Below are positions 1 to 9,997 of a stretch of DNA of 64,000 nucleotides, piece by piece. Source of the stretch: Grosmannia clavigera kw1407 (Eukaryota > Ascomycota > Sordariomycetes > Ophiostomatales > Ophiostomataceae); assembly GCF_000143105.1 (NCBI RefSeq), contig NW_014040560.1:496001-560000 (forward strand), given 5' to 3'. Position 1 is the stretch's first letter. Every line of letters starts with the position of its first letter. The notes under the pieces are model-generated. The model saw only the letters and a program-made list of their open reading frames with translations, had not been told where the DNA came from and did no database searches. The translations under genes and the position numbers were made by a program.

Positions 1-405
1 CACGCACAGAACGCGCTGGCGCTGGCACAGTACCTGGAGAAGAGCCCGAGCGTGGCGTGGGTGTCGTACCCGGCGCTGCCGAGCCACCCGTCATACGAAC
101 TGGCGAAGAAGTACCTGAAGCGCGGTGGCGGTGGCGTGCTGAGCTTCGGCGTCAAGGCCGGGACCGGTGCTGCCGGCAGCCGGGTGGTGGACAACCTGAA
201 GCTGGTGTCGAACCTGGCAAACGTGGGCGACTCCAAGACGCTGGCCATACATCCGTGGACCACGACGCATGAGCAGCTGTCGGACGAGGAGAAGATTGCG
301 TCGGGCGTGACCGAGGACCTGATTCGCATCTCTGTCGGGACGGAGCACATTGACGACATTATTGCCGATTTTGAGCAGGCTTTCAAGGTGGCTGAGGAGG
401 CATGA
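1..405 (+). CDS. MET17: O-acetylhomoserine (thiol)-lyase, 3' end only
   Basis: The reading frame is open from base 1 to a TGA at 403-405, so the gene starts before the window. The 134 visible residues match the C-terminal domain of the Cys/Met-metabolism PLP enzymes of the O-acetylhomoserine/O-acetylserine sulfhydrylase type. Recognisable parts are a VSYPALPSHP segment, GGVLSFGVKAG, the NVGDSKTLAIHP stretch and the closing IRISVGTEHIDDII block that shapes the substrate site. The enzyme makes homocysteine from O-acetylhomoserine and sulfide in the cytosol. The PLP-binding lysine would lie upstream, outside the window. No intron is seen in the visible part. Cystathionine gamma-lyase relatives share this fold, but the TLAIHPWTTTHEQL stretch favours the sulfhydrylase. 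Confidence 0.88.
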   Translation, partial: HAQNALALAQYLEKSPSVAWVSYPALPSHPSYELAKKYLKRGGGGVLSFGVKAGTGAAGSRVVDNLKLVSNLANVGDSKTLAIHPWTTTHEQLSDEEKIASGVTEDLIRISVGTEHIDDIIADFEQAFKVAEEA

Positions 406-1292
406 GAGATGGGTGTGGCGACGATGGGAGCGATAGTGCTTTTCTGCAAGTATGCTGTAGTATGTCACGAATATGGGAGCAAACGTTTGAATTGATATGT
501 TGAGACTCAAGCGTGAAGTACGAAGTAGATACAGTAATATGGAGTATCCGTACGGAGGTCCCTACCAAAAGTTCTTTCTCACCGCTTTGGCAAAATAAGA
601 AGGTGGGTATAGTGCTAGTAATGTATTGCTACTGTATTTACTACAGCAGTGTTAGCGTATTTCTATGTGCTAAGCGCCCTGTAAAAATATTAGTAATTGA
701 ATTATATTAGCGATAATATCCACTAAGCTCTAGCGTATCATCGCTAATAGCTTTCTCCTCGTATAATTTACACTCTGCACTATGTATTGCCGCAGTTATA
801 GAAAAGCGGTGAGAACGAACTTTTGGTAGGGACCTCTGTACTCCATACTGCTTTATTATAATTATACGAGGACATAAGGCTTTTTGTGCCCTTAACACTG
901 TTTACTCAAGGCATGCGACGTACAGCGTGCGATAGTACATAGACTGTTTCCTTTGCCTCTCACGTAAAGGTATTCTCTAAACTACCCAGGAAGTAAGAAT
1001 GCAGACTCGAACGGCCACGGCCCCCATTTTCACTTTGAATGTATAGTAAGGTCGTTGTGCCCAGCTTCCCAGCATATTCCTCTTTTACAGAGTACTAATA
1101 TGTACCTATCCGTAGCACATTGGGCGGAGCAGCGCCCCACCAGACTAGCGTTGCGTGATCTGAACCTGTGGCTTAGCGTGTGGTTCACAGCATTGCGCAA
1201 ATTCGCAGCTACATAGTACATCGTTTTGACCACGTTTGCCTAGAGAATCGACGACGACCGGCCGCCGCGCATTTAGACGAACAAAGGACACG
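406..1292. other. intergenic region with MITE-like element
   Basis: No gene is supported between the sulfhydrylase stop and EMC7. The stretch is AT-rich from about 500 to 1000 and contains the inverted-repeat element listed separately. The part from about 1000 to 1290 is the presumed EMC7 promoter and 5' leader. Confidence 0.7.
532..850. mobile_element. MITE-like element with long terminal inverted repeats
   Basis: Bases 532-588 and 802-850 are imperfect inverted repeats of about 50 bp. Both contain, in opposite orientation, the core GGTCCCTACCAAAAGTTC followed by TCTCACCGCTTT (one mismatch just after the core). The 213-bp centre is AT-rich with no coding potential. Size, structure and lack of an ORF fit a non-autonomous miniature inverted-repeat element. 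Left and right flanks do not give an unambiguous target-site duplication, so the exact ends and the superfamily are uncertain. Confidence 0.7.
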
Positions 1293-2291
1293 ATGCGCGC
1301 AGCTTATTATCTGGCTTGTTTCGGGGCATGGGCGGCGACAGCGACAGCGACAGCGACGGCGAGCACGTCGGGATCTGGCCGGACGATGTCGTTCGTGCTG
1401 CAGGTGGGCCAGCCGCGGCTGTCGGCGGCGAAGCAGCCGGCGACGGCGACGGTCGAGGGTGCGGCGGCAGCGGCGGCGGGGGGACAGCAGGCGATTGAGG
1501 CGGTTCTGAGCGGGATGCCGTCGTGGACGCGGGCGACGCTGGAGGCGGGCGGCGGACGGCAGCACGAGTCGGCGCCGGTGACGGCAGACGGCCGGTTCGT
1601 CTTCCACAACGTGACGGCCGGCTCGTATCTGGCCGAGGTGCCGTGCGCGACACACTTCTTTCCGCCGGTCCGGGTGGACGCCGTGGACGTGGTGGACGGT
1701 GGAGCGGCCGGGAAGCCGGCCCGCCTTGTCGTCACCGCCAGCGAGACGTATCGCGGCAACGACTGGGCCAACCGCGGCGAGGCGCTCGTCCGGGTCGACA
1801 GCGCTGCTGCTGCGGGAGCATCGTCGTCTTCGTCGACCATCCCCACGTTTGTCCTCCGTCCCATCTCTGCCCAGCCCAAGGCCTACTACACCGACCGCAG
1901 CGGCTTCTCGGCCCTCAGCATCCTGCGCAACCCCATGATCCTGATCGCCCTGGTCACCATGGGCATCGTGTTTGGCATGCCGTACCTGGTGGAGAACAGT
2001 ATGTCCCCCCCTTGCTTGGATTCGGCTTCGTCTGTCTAACCCGACCTAGTGGACCCCGAGATGCGTGCCGAGTGGGAGGAGCGCCAAAAGTCCAACCCGA
2101 TGAACAGCCTGATGGGCGCTGGCGTCAGCGGCGCTCCCGGTGGCGGCGCTCCCGGAACCCCCAGCTTCGACATGGCGGCCTACCTGGCCGGGAGCACCAA
2201 GACCGAGAGCGGCAGTGGCAGTGGCGCCGGCAGTGGCGCCGGCAAAGCGGGCGATGGCGGCACTCGTCGGAACCAGGGCGTGCGGCGATGA
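1293..2291 (+). CDS. EMC7: ER membrane protein complex subunit 7 (EMC7)
   Basis: Two exons, 1293-1998 and 2050-2291, joined across a 51-bp GTATGT...CTAG intron that splits an ATG codon; 315 residues. Residues 1-23 form a signal peptide. A beta-sandwich lumenal domain (carbohydrate-binding-like, DUF2012) follows, with FVFHNVTAGSYLAEV typical of EMC7. A single membrane helix lies near residue 212-231, then a cytosolic tail beginning MDPEMRAEWEERQKSNP and ending in a low-complexity Gly/Ser run. EMC7 is a subunit of the ER membrane insertase that inserts tail-anchored and multipass proteins. The ATG at 1293 is chosen because it opens directly into the signal peptide; the 19 codons upstream in frame have no ATG. 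The Ala/Thr-rich N-terminal half and poly-Ala run are species-specific padding. Confidence 0.88.
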
Positions 2292-2533
2292 GGTCTGCGT
2301 CCGGATCGGAAGAGCAGGAGGCCAATACACTGGAAGACGAGAAAAAAAGAGGAGAGGGCAAGGCTTGGAAACTGGTTCAGCTGCCGTGACTTTGTCTTTG
2401 CCTACGAACGAGAATCCATAGCGTCATACTGTTCCTTTTTACACGTGTATTGTCATCACTTCTGTCGTCGAAACGGTCATTAGCCAGACGGCCCAAAAGC
2501 ACAGCCGTCGCCATGATCAGCAGGAGCATACAT

Positions 2534-3661
2534 CTAAAAGTCGCCACCGCCATCGCCTCCCCAGTCGCCGCCGCCATCGCCTCCACCGCCCCAGTCACCG
2601 CCATCGCCGCCACCGCCACCCCAGTCGCCGCCGTCACCGCCACCATCGCCACCGCCGTCACCGCCGTCCAGCGCTTCGCCCAGCAGCACGCCGCCCAGCA
2701 GGCCGCCGCCAACGCCGAGCGCCGCTGCCGCGCCCGTGCTCATGCCTGACTTCCGCGGCGGCTGCTGCTGCTGCTGCTGCTGGTAGTATCCGCCGCCGCC
2801 CTGCTGGCCGTAGGCGGGCTGGCCATAGCCGCCCGGCGGCCCATATGCCGGCTGACCGTAGCCGCCCTGCTGCCCATACGCCGGCTGGCCATACGCCGGC
2901 TGGCCGTAGCCGCCCTGCTGACCGTATGCCGGTTGGCCATAGCCCTGCTGGCCGTATGCCGGCTGGCCGTAGCCCTGCTGGGGAGCCCCGCCGCCATAGC
3001 CGCCGCCCTGTGGTCCGTAGCCCTGGCCGGGATAGCCGCCACCGCCACCGCCGTACTGTGGCTTCTTGCTGCCGCCAAAGATCTTGCCGAGGAGACCGCG
3101 CGAGCCGGCAGCACCGGCAGCTGCTCCGGCGGCTCCGCCAACGGCTGCTCCAGCAGCTGCTGATCCGGGACCGCTGCTCACAGGCCGGGCCGGAATGGCC
3201 GGCGCCGGCGGCGAGTTCAGATACGAGGCCGCCGCACCACCACCGACACTGCCGGCACCACCAGCGCGAGCTCGCGCATTTTCTTCCTCCTGCAGGCGCC
3301 GCGCATAGCGCTCATCGTCGGACTCGTGGTGGTGGCAAGGGCTGCACGAGCCCTGGCGGCCTCCGTCGCCACCGTAAGGATTCTTCTTGGCGTCGCCGGT
3401 GTTCGAACCCGGTCTGGGCGAGTAGCTCGGCGGAGGTCCCTGGGGAGCGTCTCCACCGGGCACGAGGGCCGGCGCCGTCGGCCGGTCCCATTGGGACTGT
3501 TTGGTGTACGTGTTCACATAGAACCTGGCTGTCAGCCGAAATGGGGCACAGACGAACAAACACTCGACTTACCACTCCTTGTACTGGTCGTTCCAGCGGG
3601 CCACCCAGCCATCAGGCACCTTGGGAGGTGGCGGCCCGGTCGGGGCCTGGAATTCAGACAT
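2534..3661 (-). CDS. WWM1: WW-domain protein, Wwm1-like, with Gly-Tyr-Gln repeats
   Basis: Two exons on the minus strand, 3661-3573 and 3524-2534, separated by a 48-bp intron that falls inside the WW domain; 359 residues. The WW domain spans about residues 15-46 with the two signature tryptophans at 19 and 42. Then come a Pro-rich segment, an acidic DDERYARRLQEEE stretch, a long GYGQPAYGQ-type repeat, a poly-Gln run, and a Gly/Asp-rich C-terminus after a short hydrophobic AALGVGGGLLGGVLLGEAL segment. The layout resembles yeast Wwm1, a metacaspase-interacting WW protein, but only the WW domain is strongly diagnostic. The tail is prion-like in composition. Confidence 0.75.
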
Positions 3662-4438
3662 CAGGAGAGGTGCGATTGCAGACGGTCGTTTCGATGGAGT
3701 TGATCGTGCGAGATTCGGTTGTCAAGAGATAAAGAAAAGAGAGCAGTGGGATGCGGGAAAGGACAGACAGACGGCCGAGCGCTGCTGCTGATCCACAGTG
3801 TCGCTTTAGGGGGAAAAGGCTCGCCGGCAAAGTCACGGAAAGACGGAAGAAGAGAGAGAAGGGCGCTATATATTTGGCCGTCGTGCTTCTGTCGCCGATC
3901 CCTTTCGCCTGTCGCTGCAGGAGGGGCAAGAGGCCAGAGTGGTGGTGGCAGGCTTGGCAGCACAGGAGGGGCTGTGTGCAACAGGCAGTTACGGAGCACG
4001 CTCCACGCCGTGCCTTCTAGAATGACCAGCAGGCCTCTGTAGAGGGGCGACGGAGCGGCCTCGTTTCCGCCGATTGTGTGCTGCGCCTCCCTGCGATTGC
4101 GTCGACCAGCTGCCCCGCCTTTTGGTGGGGGAGGCAGCCGTACGAGTAATGATCTGTCACGTTGACGAAAGTGTATCTTAGATTGCTTAGTCACGCCACC
4201 CTCCGTCATATACATATGTAGCTTGTCCAAATATCTACGGCGTCTAACCAGCCGGCCGGTTCCCTTCTGTGTGATGATCTATTCCTTCGCCGTTCCATAA
4301 CCCAAGTGAAGCTCGCAAGGAAAGAAGGAAAGACGGAAAGAGGAGAAGGAAAAGGGAAAGTAAAGGAGAAGAAAAAGAAAGAGAAGAAAACGAAAGAGAA
4401 AAAATAAAAATAAAACCCTTCCTTATATCCCGCCCGCC
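3662..4438. other. intergenic, with polypurine tract
   Basis: No gene supported. It separates the 5' end of the WW gene from the 3' end of the PNS1-like gene, both on the minus strand. Bases about 4316-4416 are almost pure purine on the plus strand and are listed as a repeat. Confidence 0.7.
4316..4416. repeat. polypurine/polypyrimidine tract
   Basis: About 100 bp of A and G on the plus strand, with only five or so pyrimidine interruptions, starting AAGGAAAGAAGG. It lies just downstream of the PNS1-like stop codon, so on that gene's strand it is a pyrimidine-rich 3' flank. Confidence 0.85.
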
Positions 4439-7011
4439 TTAATACACTTCATGACGTCGGTACGTCTCGTCCCTGTCGCCGCTATTGCGCCCACCAAACA
4501 GGTATGCGGCCTCCATGCAGTAGCCTCCGCCGCCGTTGGCCATGCGCGTCTCGCTGCCGTAGCAGATCACCACCGCGTCCACGATGCCGCTGAGCGTGCC
4601 CTCCATCGCGCCCAAGACGCCCCAGCCGATGAAGCTGGCCACCAGCCCGACCACGTATGCGTACGCGCTACCGCGCACCGTGCTGCCAGTCCCGTCCGGC
4701 GCCGGGATGCGCAGCTGCCGCGCCGTCATCACCCAGCCAGCAAAGCCGAGCGCTGTCGCCATGATGAAGCGCGTCGCATGCAGCAGCAGCTTGGCCAGGC
4801 GGTACGGCAGCAGCGGTGCCGACGTCCCCGGTCGTGCTCGTTGCCGTCGGCCGCCCCGAAAGGCCCGTGGCGTCAGCGTCGTCGTCGGCGCCTGTGGCGA
4901 CAGAAAATCCAGCTGGCTCAGGCCCTGTGCCGATGCCGTCAGGCTCTGCGAGTGAATGGCCGAGTACGTCAGCGTTAATGGATTAGTCAGCGTCGTGATC
5001 GACGATGGCACCAGCGAGTAGAAGAACAGGCCCACGGCATCGGCCAGCCGCCCCGGCAGCACCAACAGCGGCAGCCGTACCGCCAGCGCCAGCAGCGTCG
5101 ACAGGCAGATGGATCCGAAGATGGTCGTCACCGCGTGGTGCAGCGCAGCCGACACTACCTCGGCCGACGACGGCGCCGGCTGCACGTTGCGATGGAAGTA
5201 CCACTGCGACACCGTCGCGCCTGTTGTGCCGCGCTGCACGCCCGAGATCACCGACAGCGTCCAGATGTACATCAGCACAAAGTACGCGCCCAGCCACCAG
5301 CTCGACGCGCTGATGATGAACCGTGACAGCTTGCTCGAAAACGACCCGCCCAGGAACACCCGCGTGAACATGGCCAGCCACGCCCACGTCCAGAGCACGA
5401 TCAGCGTCAGGCATCCGAGGCCCACCAGTACCAGCGCTGAGTTGGCTGCCAGGATCCGGCTCGCAAACTCCAGAATATCCACGGCCGACCGCAGCGCCGA
5501 CCGGCCCTTCCACACGAGATATATCCACACTATTGCCGCCACGCCCGGCACCACCGACGCCCATCGCATCACCCGGTCTTGCAGCCCGCTGCTGCCCCGG
5601 TAGCTCGACACGAACGGGTAGATGGCAAACGAGAGCAGCACCACCGGCACGGCCACGATCATCACCGCCACCAGCGGCCGCGCAAACGACCGCAGTGCTG
5701 CCAGCCACACCAGCGACACGATGATGGCCACCAGCGTGTCGATGGCCAGCAGGTGGAACGACGACAGCAGCGTCGTGTAAATGGTGTCTCCCCATGGCTG
5801 CTTCCCGCCGCCGTCCGGCACCGACGTGTGCAGGTACACGAGCACAAATGTCGCAAAGAGCGACGCCACCGCGATCAGGTAGATCCACGCAAAGAACGGG
5901 TCGTGCCGGAACAGCTCGCCGTCCGACGGTGTCGCTGCAGCAGCCGCCGTCGTGTGCAGCGTGCTGCTGTCGGCCACCGCCGCCGTGTGTGCCGCCTCGC
6001 TGTCCGTGTCCCGGCCCACGTCCTGGCGGTGGAGCAGCCCCAGCTCCGAGTCGTGCGCCGAGTTGTGGAGAAACCCGAACCGACCGGCCTTGGACGACGG
6101 GTTGAACTGCTGGAACGCCGGCGGCTGGTCGCCGTCGAAGTCGTCAAGCTGCTGCCGCTCGTACGTGAGGTCTTCGGGCGGCTCGCTGTCGGCAATCGTC
6201 GACTCCAGCCCAATGTCCACCATCTTGCCCCGACTCTCATGCATTCCGTAGCCGGACCGCCCGTCTGTCGGGCTCTTTTGCCGTGTTCCCGGCCGGCCCT
6301 TCCAGCTGCTCTGGATTCCCCGAGCCTCTTCGCCAGAGCCATTTGCGGCTGTCGTCCTCGTCGTCCTCCGGCCGCTTCCCGTCAGGGGCTCCTCTTCCTC
6401 GTCGTCGTCCTCGTCGTCATCTTCGCCGCGGCTGTCCCCCAGCGTCGTTCGGCTCCGCTCGTTGTCGGTGCCGGTGCTCTCGTCCAGACGGCTGGCCGCA
6501 AACACGCGCCGTGACCGCTGCAGCGCGTACAGGTCGGCTGCCTCTCGGTCCCGCTCCATCTCGTCCTCGTCGTCTTCGTCTTCCTCGCCCAGCGCCTCGT
6601 TGATGTCGCCCCGGCCGCTGTGGAAGAGCGGCGCGTCCTGGGCTGCAGCCGAGTAGCGTGACGCAAAGTTGAGCTGGCCGAAGCGCGAGCCGCCTGTCGT
6701 CTGATACGGATTGCCGCGGCTCAGAAACGACCGTCCAAAGGCTTTCGGGCCGCGGGCAGACGATTGCCAATCTGACCCAGGTCGCAGCCGGCTGGAGGGC
6801 TCACCGGCCACCGATCCGGCTGTCGCGTGTGTGTTGTAGCCATTCAGGCTGGCGGCGTCGTCTGCTATCGCCGGCTGGCCGAAGCTGGAAAGCCTGGACT
6901 GGGACTGCGCCAGAAATTTGGACGCATCTGCAAGGCGAGAGCGTATTAGGGGATGAAGACAGAGAAAGACAGAAAGACGTTGCGACGCGGCCACTCACAT
7001 TCTGAAAACAT
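4439..7011 (-). CDS. PNS1: Choline-transporter-like (CTL/PNS1) membrane protein
   Basis: A 13-nt first exon (7011-6999) encodes MFSE plus one base. It is followed by a 71-bp intron and one long exon, 6927-4439; total 833 residues. The N-terminal 350 residues are hydrophilic and disordered, rich in Ser, Asp and Glu with acidic EDDEDDDEEEE-type runs. The C-terminal half holds roughly ten hydrophobic helices and the CTL/SLC44 signatures, including FFYSLVPSSIT and RFIMATALGFAGW. The family includes choline-transporter-like proteins; transport has not been shown for fungal PNS1. The short first exon explains why a naive ORF would start within the intron. The long acidic cytosolic extension suggests regulation or sorting, which is inference. 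Confidence 0.85.
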
Positions 7012-8467
7012 GTTTGGCTGCCCCCAAAAGCAACCCCGGCTGGGAGACAGACGTCGATGACGATGACGATGATGCTGACTATCGGCCTATCAGTGTATCA
7101 GCCTCTTTGGCCTGTCGATTTGCTTGTTCGCAGGTGGCGCCTTGAGCTCTGCTGCTACGTCCAGTACCGGCTCGGACAGATTAAAAATAGTGTGTATATT
7201 TAGATGGCCAGCGTGGTGGCAGAATTCCGTAGGAGAGATTCGAGCAGAAGGGATGACGAGTGCAGGAAGACGGTGTAGGGTTGGAGCTGTACAGAACGGC
7301 ACGAGACCGCGTCAGGGTGGATGGCTCTGATCGGTGGACGACGGGTGACAAAGTGGAGGGGGGGCGGCAGGTGCTTTTAGTGCGCGAGTATTAGTGGTTG
7401 CGCAACCAGGAGATAAGTCAAGCGTCCCGATGACGGAAGCACTGGCGCCTAACAGCCCAGATAGCCAGAGGGGTTCGGCCGGCCCATTTCGTACGAGCTC
7501 GCGAGCTCGCCAGAGCTCCTTCCCGCCGGACTCGTCTGCAACTGAAGCCAGGGAGAGAGGACCAGGAGAGGTGTTGTTGCTGACTGGGCAGACCGACGCT
7601 GGTGCCTGCTCCCAAGGGAAACCGCGACCCGTGAGCTTGTGCTGCAGGACAGTGTCCACAAGTGGAACCGGCCCAGAGAGGCTTGCTGCACTTAATCTTA
7701 ACGCTACCTACTCCGTACTATGTACGGAGTACAGAACCCACGAACCCACGAAAGGGCCAGCCGCCGTGGCGAGATACTTCGCAACGACCGAACCGCCCCC
7801 CGGTCTGCACCTGGGCGGGTCTGCCACAGCTGCCGGACAGGGCACTCACCTGCAGCGGGCAGCGAGGGAACGGTGTGCGAGCCCCTGCCGGGATGCTGTG
7901 CCTACATAGTACATACAGCGGGCCATGTGTCATGTGCCAATACGAGCTTCTGCCACTCCTTTCGCCGGAGGACATCGCACATAGTACAAATCCGGCATGA
8001 CACATGCGAGTCAAATCCGCCTAGACGGGGAGAACGGGTCCACCACTCCACGCTAGGCCAGAGTCGTTCCTTCCTCCCAGGAAACCCAAAGCATCTTCTT
8101 CCGCCAAAGCTACAGAGTAGACTAACGGTGGAGGCCCGTCCTAATCTCACCACTTTTTTGCGCCGCTCCTCTCTTTCTCTCACCTACGCGATACGAGTGC
8201 CAGCCCTTGCGATCCCCCCTATCGTATACATACGAACACACCGCTCACCCATCTGCTTGCTTCTCCCACCTGTCCCGTGTTCTCCCAGCCCGCCGCCTTT
8301 TTCCCTTCTGCTTGCGCGTCGGTCCTTTGTCCTCCGTGCCGTCTTCGAGCTTCATAGCGTCAAGTCCCTTTTTTTTTTTTGCCCTCGCTTCCATTTGGCG
8401 CATCGTCTGTCCGAATCCGACAACGAACGACCGATTCGCCAGCCTCCCGCCTCTCCTTTCTCCCCCC
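7012..8467. other. divergent intergenic region (PNS1-like / Rab)
   Basis: A 1.45-kb head-to-head promoter region. It holds a perfect 10-bp inverted repeat (TACTCCGTAC at 7709-7718, GTACGGAGTA at 7722-7731). Close to the Rab start lie a pyrimidine-rich leader and a run of about 11 T near 8370, typical of fungal core promoters. The open frame running into the Rab gene from 8207 lacks its own ATG context and is read as 5' leader. Confidence 0.65.
7709..7731. repeat. perfect 10-bp inverted repeat of the TACTCCGTA motif
   Basis: TACTCCGTAC, a three-base spacer TAT, then GTACGGAGTA. This is the tightest paired occurrence of the 9-mer that recurs through the non-coding parts of the window. Confidence 0.9.
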
Positions 8468-9385
8468 ATGTCGTCGTCCCCCCCGCCACCCCCTTGGGAC
8501 TACATTGCAAAGCTCGTGTGCATTGGCGATTCTGGCTGTGGCAAGAGCAGCCTGACCATTCGTCTGTGTGAGGGTCGCTTTATCGCCCACCACGACGTCA
8601 CCATCGGCGTCGAGTTTGGCAGCCGCATTGTCCCCGTTGGCCCCCCCCACAGCCGCACGCTCCCCGCCACCTCGACCGTCTCGTTGCCCAAGGAAGAAGA
8701 AGCCGATGCAGCCGATACGACCCGCCCCTCTGTATCCTCTTCGGATGGCACCACCGTCGCTGCTAAGAAGCTGAACGGCCTCCCGGAGCCGCGGCGGCGA
8801 TCCCTGCCGGCTGAGCCCCAGAAACACATGAAGCTCTCGCTCTGGGACACCGCCGGCCAGGAGACATACAAGTCTGTCACCCGCTCCTACTTTCGCGGTG
8901 CCTCTGGCGCCCTGCTCGTCTTCGACCTCTCGCGCAAACAGACCTTTCTGCACGTCAAGGACTGGCTCGATGACCTGCGCCAGATTGCCGATCCCGATAT
9001 CGTCGTCGTGCTCGTCGGCAACAAGGCTGATCTCGCCCAGGCCTCCCAGTCCGCCGACAACATTGGCAGCGGCAACGGCGACGGCATCGCTGGAGACTCC
9101 CCAAATCAGCGCCAGGTCACCCGCGAAGAGGCTCAGGACTGGGCCCGTCGCAACGGCGTGCTCGAGTACGTCGAGACCAGCGCCAAGAGCGGCGAGAACG
9201 TCGAGCATGCCTTCTTGCGTGTCGCCGAGCGCATCTACCAGAAGATTCAGGCCGGTCGCTACGACCTCAACGACCGCCGCTCCGGCGTCAAGGGACCCGG
9301 CTTTGCTGCTCCTGCTGTCTCCGCCAATGGCCGCCCGTTGCGTCTAGATGCGCGTGCCAAGTCCTCCGGCGGCGGCTGCTGCTGA
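8468..9385 (+). CDS. Rab GTPase of the Rab2/4/14 (Ypt4-like) group with insert
   Basis: Intronless, 305 residues. G1 is GDSGCGKS (20-27), the switch-II G3 is WDTAGQE (126-132), G4 is NKAD (185-188), G5 is ETSAK (236-240), and the protein ends in a GGGCC double-cysteine prenylation signal. GVEFGSRIV after switch I and SYFRGASGALLVFDLSR after switch II place it near Rab2, Rab4 and Rab14. About 60 extra residues (roughly 59-118, Ser/Glu/Pro-rich) are inserted between beta-2 and beta-3, and a Gly/Ser-rich insert of about 24 residues follows NKAD. All nucleotide-binding motifs are intact, so it should be an active membrane-trafficking switch on endosomes or Golgi. The ATG at 8468 begins directly before the G domain. 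Confidence 0.9.
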   Translation: MSSSPPPPPWDYIAKLVCIGDSGCGKSSLTIRLCEGRFIAHHDVTIGVEFGSRIVPVGPPHSRTLPATSTVSLPKEEEADAADTTRPSVSSSDGTTVAAKKLNGLPEPRRRSLPAEPQKHMKLSLWDTAGQETYKSVTRSYFRGASGALLVFDLSRKQTFLHVKDWLDDLRQIADPDIVVVLVGNKADLAQASQSADNIGSGNGDGIAGDSPNQRQVTREEAQDWARRNGVLEYVETSAKSGENVEHAFLRVAERIYQKIQAGRYDLNDRRSGVKGPGFAAPAVSANGRPLRLDARAKSSGGGCC

Positions 9386-9997
9386 TCTCCACCCTGTAAT
9401 GAGAGACGACCGACGCCTTCTTTGTTCGCAGCCTGTTCGCAGCCTGCGGTTTCTCTTTCTTTCTTAACACACAATGTCGTCTCGTATAAGGTCTACCTGC
9501 ATTGCTCATCGTTGCTGTAATGACTCGGAGGTGTATATGATTTTTGGAGAGGATACCAACATTACCGCGCTTTTCGGTTCTTTCTTGTGGACTCGAGACT
9601 GTACTTATAGATATCGCATGTGATTAATCCGCTTCACCTGGCTATTGCCGCCAGGCACTGCGCGGAAGTTGGCATAGAAGACAAAAAAACAGTACATCAT
9701 ATTTTACAGAGTAATCTGCGAGCTGCTCCTTGTTTCTTAATCGCAAAGTGGTTACTTTTAGGAAGCAAGATAATCCCCTAGTAGCCAGAACTCCCTTCCA
9801 AACCCCCTTTCTAAGGTGCACCGGCTTATCCATCCTTCACCATGATCACACCGCACGAGCCCAACCCCCAAAGACAGCAAGAAATCCCGCTTGTGGTGTA
9901 TCGTAGCTATCACTGGCTTGCCATCGGTCAGTTCTGGCCGTATTTTCTGGTCCACCTCGCATGCCAAGCTTTCTCCCAACATTGTATTTACACCTCT
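9386..9997. other. convergent 3' intergenic region
   Basis: No gene seen between the stops of the Rab and PMT2 genes, which converge. It presumably holds both 3' untranslated regions and terminators. Confidence 0.7.

Noticed and set aside
1209..1879. Long Arg/Ser/Pro-rich minus-strand ORFs over EMC7
   Set aside because: Shadows caused by the GC-rich Ala/Thr repeats of EMC7; no independent features.
3392..3412. tRNA T-loop-like GTTCGAACCCGG
   Set aside because: Lies inside the WW-protein coding exon and no acceptor or anticodon stem can be folded around it.
3661..4230. 189-codon open frame on the minus strand
   Set aside because: Runs from the WW gene's promoter side with no recognisable motif and overlaps no conserved sequence.
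8207..8467. In-frame N-terminal extension of the Rab GTPase
   Set aside because: No ATG in it; composition is leader-like and the domain begins right after the ATG at 8468.
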